Shown: positions 61,505-64,000 of the stretch, piece by piece
How the letters are laid out: every line of letters starts with the position of its first letter
How positions within the stretch are numbered: position 1 is the stretch's first letter
Notes under the pieces: generated by a model
What the model saw: the letters and a program-made list of their open reading frames with translations, nothing else
Database searches by the model: none
Told to the model about the DNA's origin: nothing
Translations under genes and position numbers: made by a program
Origin: CAVVPY01 sp963750295
GTDB taxonomy: Bacteria > Actinomycetota > Actinomycetes > Mycobacteriales > Jatrophihabitantaceae
NCBI GenBank assembly: GCA_963750295.1
Contig: CAVVPY010000001.1
Location: 992,001 to 1,056,000, forward strand
Length of the DNA stretch: 64,000 bases
Direction: 5' to 3'

Positions 61505-62317
61505 TTAGATCCAGTCGACGTGCGGGGCGAGGTAGACGTAGCCCAGGAAGCTGAACGCGTCGAGCAGGAAATGGGCGATGACCAGCGGCAGGACGCGACG
61601 CGTCCGGGTGAACCACCAGCCGAAGATCAGCCCCATCACCATGTTGCCGGCGAAGCCGCCGAAGCCCTGGTAGAGGTGGTAGCTCCCGCGAAGGATCGCG
61701 GCCGCGATCACCGCACGTTCGGCGCTCCATCCCAGTTGCCGCAACCGGGTCAGCATGAACCCGATGACCACGACCTCTTCGGCGAGGCCGTTCTGGAACG
61801 CAGACCCGAGCAGGTACGGCACCCGGTACCAGACATCGGGGAAGTCGACCACGGCCAGGGACGCATTCACGCCGACCCGGTGGGCGACGTAGACGAGGGC
61901 GAGACCGGGCAGCCCGATGAGGGCGGTGAAGCCGACGCCCTGCAGGCCCTCGACTCGGCGCCGGGTGAGATCCAGGCCGACGGCGAAGCCCCGGCCACCC
62001 GGCCAGCGGGCGAGCAGCACCAGGGCCAGCAGCGGCGGGGCGAGGCCGTTGAGCAGGTTCGCTAGGTCATCGGCGAGGTCGAGCCACGGGTGGCTGGACT
62101 GCGCTCCCTGCACGACGGTCTGGGTGGTGGCACCGATCCCGCCGACGACGGTGACCTCGGCACGGACCAGGTGCAGCAGCGCGTAGATGCCCGACATGCC
62201 GAGCGACACCCCGAGCACGGCCAGCAGTTCCAGGCCCGGACGTTCCCGGGCTGACCGCACTACCTCGCCGTCCCCGACGACGACCCCGCCGGACGGGACG
62301 TCGGCGGGGTTGTTCAC
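61505..62317 (-). CDS. CPBP family intramembrane metalloprotease
   Basis: 270 residues with about seven helices. The glutamic-type active site is E180-E181 in GLAEEVVVIGFML, with H214 in GSYHLYQG and H249 plus D253 in IAHFLLDAF, matching the three CPBP (Rce1-like) motifs; the usual EExxxR has Leu-Thr-Arg spacing variation (EExxxxGxxxxR). Cleaves within the membrane; the substrate is unknown. GTG start overlaps the stop of the DUF4395 gene. Confidence 0.88.
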   Translation of the reverse strand: MNNPADVPSGGVVVGDGEVVRSARERPGLELLAVLGVSLGMSGIYALLHLVRAEVTVVGGIGATTQTVVQGAQSSHPWLDLADDLANLLNGLAPPLLALVLLARWPGGRGFAVGLDLTRRRVEGLQGVGFTALIGLPGLALVYVAHRVGVNASLAVVDFPDVWYRVPYLLGSAFQNGLAEEVVVIGFMLTRLRQLGWSAERAVIAAAILRGSYHLYQGFGGFAGNMVMGLIFGWWFTRTRRVLPLVIAHFLLDAFSFLGYVYLAPHVDWI

Positions 62318-62847
62318 CCGGCCAGTGTGCCGGATTCTCTCGCCAGGCCGAGCCGGCCGGACACATCAGCACAGGCCTCACATGCCGAGGCGGGGATCAT
62401 CCCGACCCGCATGAGCTGGGCGAAGAGCAGGCAACCCAGGCACAGGCCGAAGATTGACTCGAGCGTCGCCGCTACCGCGATCATCGCCACGAGCACGAGC
62501 GCGGCTCCGTCGAAACCGGCTCCCAAGGACAGGACGAGCGCACTCGTCGACAGCGTCGCCCCGATCAGCTGCGCGAACCGCTTGGGCGGCCCAGGGACCG
62601 GCCGGGACGACCCGAGGCGCGGTGCGATGACCCGGGTCGCGAGTTGACCGAGGGGGCTCAGCGTCGGCCCGGTGGCCACCCGGGCCAGGAACCCGTACGC
62701 CAGCGGGACCGTCAGCCAGAACCACGCATGGCCGAACACGGGGGCGAGCACGAGGATCAGCACGCACTGCAGCAACGCACCGGCGGCGACCGTGCGTGCC
62801 GCGAGCTCGTTCACCGGGTTCGGGAATGTGAACAGGCGGGGAGTCAC
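62314..62847 (-). CDS. DUF4395 family membrane protein
   Basis: 177 residues. Four hydrophobic segments; FTFPNPVNELAARTVAAGALLQ is the family N-terminus, and FGLCLGCLLFA and ACEACADVSG near the C-terminus contain paired cysteines. Function unknown; the paired cysteines suggest a redox or metal role. Translationally coupled to the CPBP protease (GTGA). ATG... GTG start at 62847 assigned from the N-terminal match. Confidence 0.88.
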   Translation of the reverse strand: MTPRLFTFPNPVNELAARTVAAGALLQCVLILVLAPVFGHAWFWLTVPLAYGFLARVATGPTLSPLGQLATRVIAPRLGSSRPVPGPPKRFAQLIGATLSTSALVLSLGAGFDGAALVLVAMIAVAATLESIFGLCLGCLLFAQLMRVGMIPASACEACADVSGRLGLARESGTLAG

Positions 62848-62857
62848 GCCGACGATT

Positions 62858-63667
62858 CTAGGCGCTGCCTTCGAGGTCGGCGGGCCGTCGCGGCGCGAGC
62901 ACCAGCGTCTGGGCAGTGCAACCCACCAGACCGGCCACGTCCGACACCGTCGAGCGGGTCAGACCCGAACCGTGTGCGCCGAGTTGGGTGACGGCATCGA
63001 CGTGCACCCAGTCACCGTCGAGCGGCCGGACGAGATGGACATCGAGGTCGATATTCAGGAACGACCAGCGCGTCACGTCGAGCTCGCGCGAGATGCCGCT
63101 GGCCGAGTCGCCGACAAGGACGGTCCGCTGCAAGCCGGTCGGATTCTCGCCGTCGATCACGTCCACGAGTGGTCGAGCCCACATCGCGGCGGGCCCGATC
63201 GTGGCCATGGAGCCGCGCTCGGCACGCCATTCGACGGTGTCGGCGTACGGGAACGACATGCCGAGGCCGGGCAGATCGTCGGGGACTGGGCGCGTGCGCG
63301 TCGGGTGCGCCACGCTGCCGGTATCAGCATCACGGACCAGCCACACGCGGGCCTGCAGGCAACTACGTCCGGCCGCGGTGAGCTCGACCTCGGCGAGCAC
63401 GCCGCTTCGCGCGGCGCGAACGAGCCGGGCGCCGACCGCGAGGTCCCCGACCGGCACCGGACCGACGAACTCCGCGGCGTATCGCAGCGCCACGACGTCG
63501 TCCCGGCCGCTGGCGACGGCCAGACGTTCGGCGGCTCGGACGAGCAGCGCGCTCGGCGGTCCGCCGTGCTGCAACCGGGGGTCCCACGGCCCCGCCGTGT
63601 GCGGGCCGGCGCGGTAGCTGCCGCCGTCCCCGCTTTCGGTCACGCAGTCGAAATAGGCGTTGCCCAT
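62858..63667 (-). CDS. Acyl-CoA thioesterase-like protein (hotdog fold)
   Basis: 269 residues. A double hotdog architecture of the TesB/thioesterase-superfamily type: HTAGPWDPRLQHGGPPSALLV resembles the N-terminal active-site block, and RWSFLNIDLDVHLVRP the second domain. It should hydrolyse acyl-CoA thioesters. The ATG is preferred over a TTG 9 bases upstream because TACGTT lies 7 bases before it. It starts 141 bases from the SRPBCC gene, with a hairpin between. Confidence 0.85.
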   Translation of the reverse strand: MGNAYFDCVTESGDGGSYRAGPHTAGPWDPRLQHGGPPSALLVRAAERLAVASGRDDVVALRYAAEFVGPVPVGDLAVGARLVRAARSGVLAEVELTAAGRSCLQARVWLVRDADTGSVAHPTRTRPVPDDLPGLGMSFPYADTVEWRAERGSMATIGPAAMWARPLVDVIDGENPTGLQRTVLVGDSASGISRELDVTRWSFLNIDLDVHLVRPLDGDWVHVDAVTQLGAHGSGLTRSTVSDVAGLVGCTAQTLVLAPRRPADLEGSA

Positions 63668-63674
63668 GAAGGAC

Positions 63675-63680
63675 AACGTA
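63675..63680 (-). promoter_or_regulatory. Candidate -10 box of the thioesterase gene
   Basis: TACGTT on the minus strand ends 7 bases before the ATG. Confidence 0.45.
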
Positions 63681-63717
63681 GTTGGCTGGTGGTTAACCGA
63701 TCTTTGACCCCATGCCC

Positions 63718-63723
63718 TACACT
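63718..63723 (+). promoter_or_regulatory. Candidate plus-strand -10 box before a hairpin
   Basis: TACACT is followed 7 bases later by the start of the long hairpin at 63731; no protein gene is on this strand. Confidence 0.3.
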
Positions 63724-63730
63724 TGGTCGT

Positions 63731-63772
63731 GAAAGGGCGAGCGGCACATCCCTCCCGTGCCGCCGCCCTTTC
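63731..63772. terminator. Strong hairpin between the SRPBCC and thioesterase genes
   Basis: GAAAGGGC pairs with GCCCTTTC and, inside, GCGGCAC with GTGCCGC around a 9-base loop. On the minus strand it follows the SRPBCC stop by 36 bases, as a terminator would. No long T run. Confidence 0.65.
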
Positions 63773-63807
63773 GTAATGCCCGGCCCGCCCCGCAGCGGCG
63801 CCGCGGG

Positions 63808-64000
63808 TCAGTGCTGTTGCTCGCGGTGGGCGGCCTCGATGTGCTTGCGCAGGGCCTCATCGCTGTGCCGTACCGACAATGCCACGATTGGCTCGAAGGC
63901 ACGGCCCATCACCTTGCCGGCGATGCCGCCGGGCAATTCGTAGGAGAACACGACCTGGATGCGGGTGCGTCCGTCCCCGTTGTCGATGAAGCGCCATGAC
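63808..64000 (-). CDS. SRPBCC/polyketide-cyclase family protein, C-terminal part
   Basis: The last 64 codons are present; the 5' end is outside the window. The visible peptide (DGRTRIQVVFSYELPGGIAGK, then EALRKHIEAAHREQQH) is the final strand pair and long C-terminal helix of SRPBCC lipid- or polyketide-binding proteins. Function unknown. The stop is a TGA read on the minus strand. Confidence 0.75.
   Translation of the reverse strand, partial: SWRFIDNGDGRTRIQVVFSYELPGGIAGKVMGRAFEPIVALSVRHSDEALRKHIEAAHREQQH

Overview
The window is very GC-rich, densely coding chromosomal DNA from an actinobacterium (Actinomycetota). I see about 64 protein genes, no rRNA or tRNA gene, no CRISPR array, no insertion sequence and no phage, and no gene-free stretch longer than about 240 bases. 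Start-codon use (many GTG), GTGA/ATGA stop-start overlaps, many -10 boxes 6-8 bases before a start codon (leaderless mRNAs) and the gene families all fit this phylum. The gene order follows, from memory, the Mycobacterium tuberculosis Rv1451-Rv1488 block: ctaB, ctaA with an ABC exporter, sufR-sufB-sufD-sufC-sufS-sufU-sufT, an enoyl-CoA hydratase and an ABC-F protein, aconitase, a RipA-like NlpC/P60 hydrolase, moxR-DUF58-VWA, fabG1-inhA-hemH, and NfeD-SPFH. The genus cannot be fixed from this sequence; a relative of Jatrophihabitans/Frankia-type soil actinobacteria is a guess.

Layout. 1-10.2 kb: the end of ctaB (heme O synthase), an orphan ATP-grasp enzyme, a DUF445 protein, a DHA2 drug exporter, a full-length tricorn-type protease, ctaA (heme A synthase) and an ABC-2 type exporter. 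10.2-17.5 kb: PlsC acyltransferase, then the iron-sulfur assembly operon led by its Fe-S sensing repressor SufR. A hairpin repeat element lies between sufC and sufS. 17.5-26.5 kb: a zinc metallopeptidase, a YceI-like protein, a histidine kinase/receiver pair, an ABC-F ribosome-protection-type ATPase with a possible leader peptide, a small HTH nucleoid-type protein, an enoyl-CoA hydratase without a normal start codon, and an ABC exporter. 26.5-31.2 kb: a xylose/ribose-type sugar ABC operon with its ROK regulator. This is absent from the mycobacterial order and looks like an accessory insertion.

31.3-41 kb: aconitase preceded by a MarR regulator with a perfect 20-bp palindrome between them, a histidine-kinase fragment lacking its ATPase domain, a PAP2 membrane phosphatase, the RipA-like hydrolase, moaA and arginine deiminase. 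41-48.6 kb: moxR-DUF58-VWA, a quinone oxidoreductase, the FAS-II genes fabG1 and inhA, ferrochelatase and a phosphotransferase. 48.6-58.2 kb is a block that separates hemH from nfeD: a holin-like/phosphodiesterase fusion, an MBL hydrolase, a DedA protein, and an operon of two esterases, an ATP-grasp enzyme and an unknown protein. That operon is the best candidate here for an undescribed pathway. 58.2-64 kb: DUF3097, NfeD and a frameshifted SPFH protein, an Eis-like acetyltransferase, a CPBP protease with DUF4395, a thioesterase, and a partial SRPBCC protein.

Together, the conserved core supplies respiration (heme A and O, protoheme), Fe-S clusters, their client aconitase, fatty-acid elongation and cell-wall hydrolysis. 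The accessory parts add sugar import, drug export, signalling and uncharacterised ester/amide chemistry.
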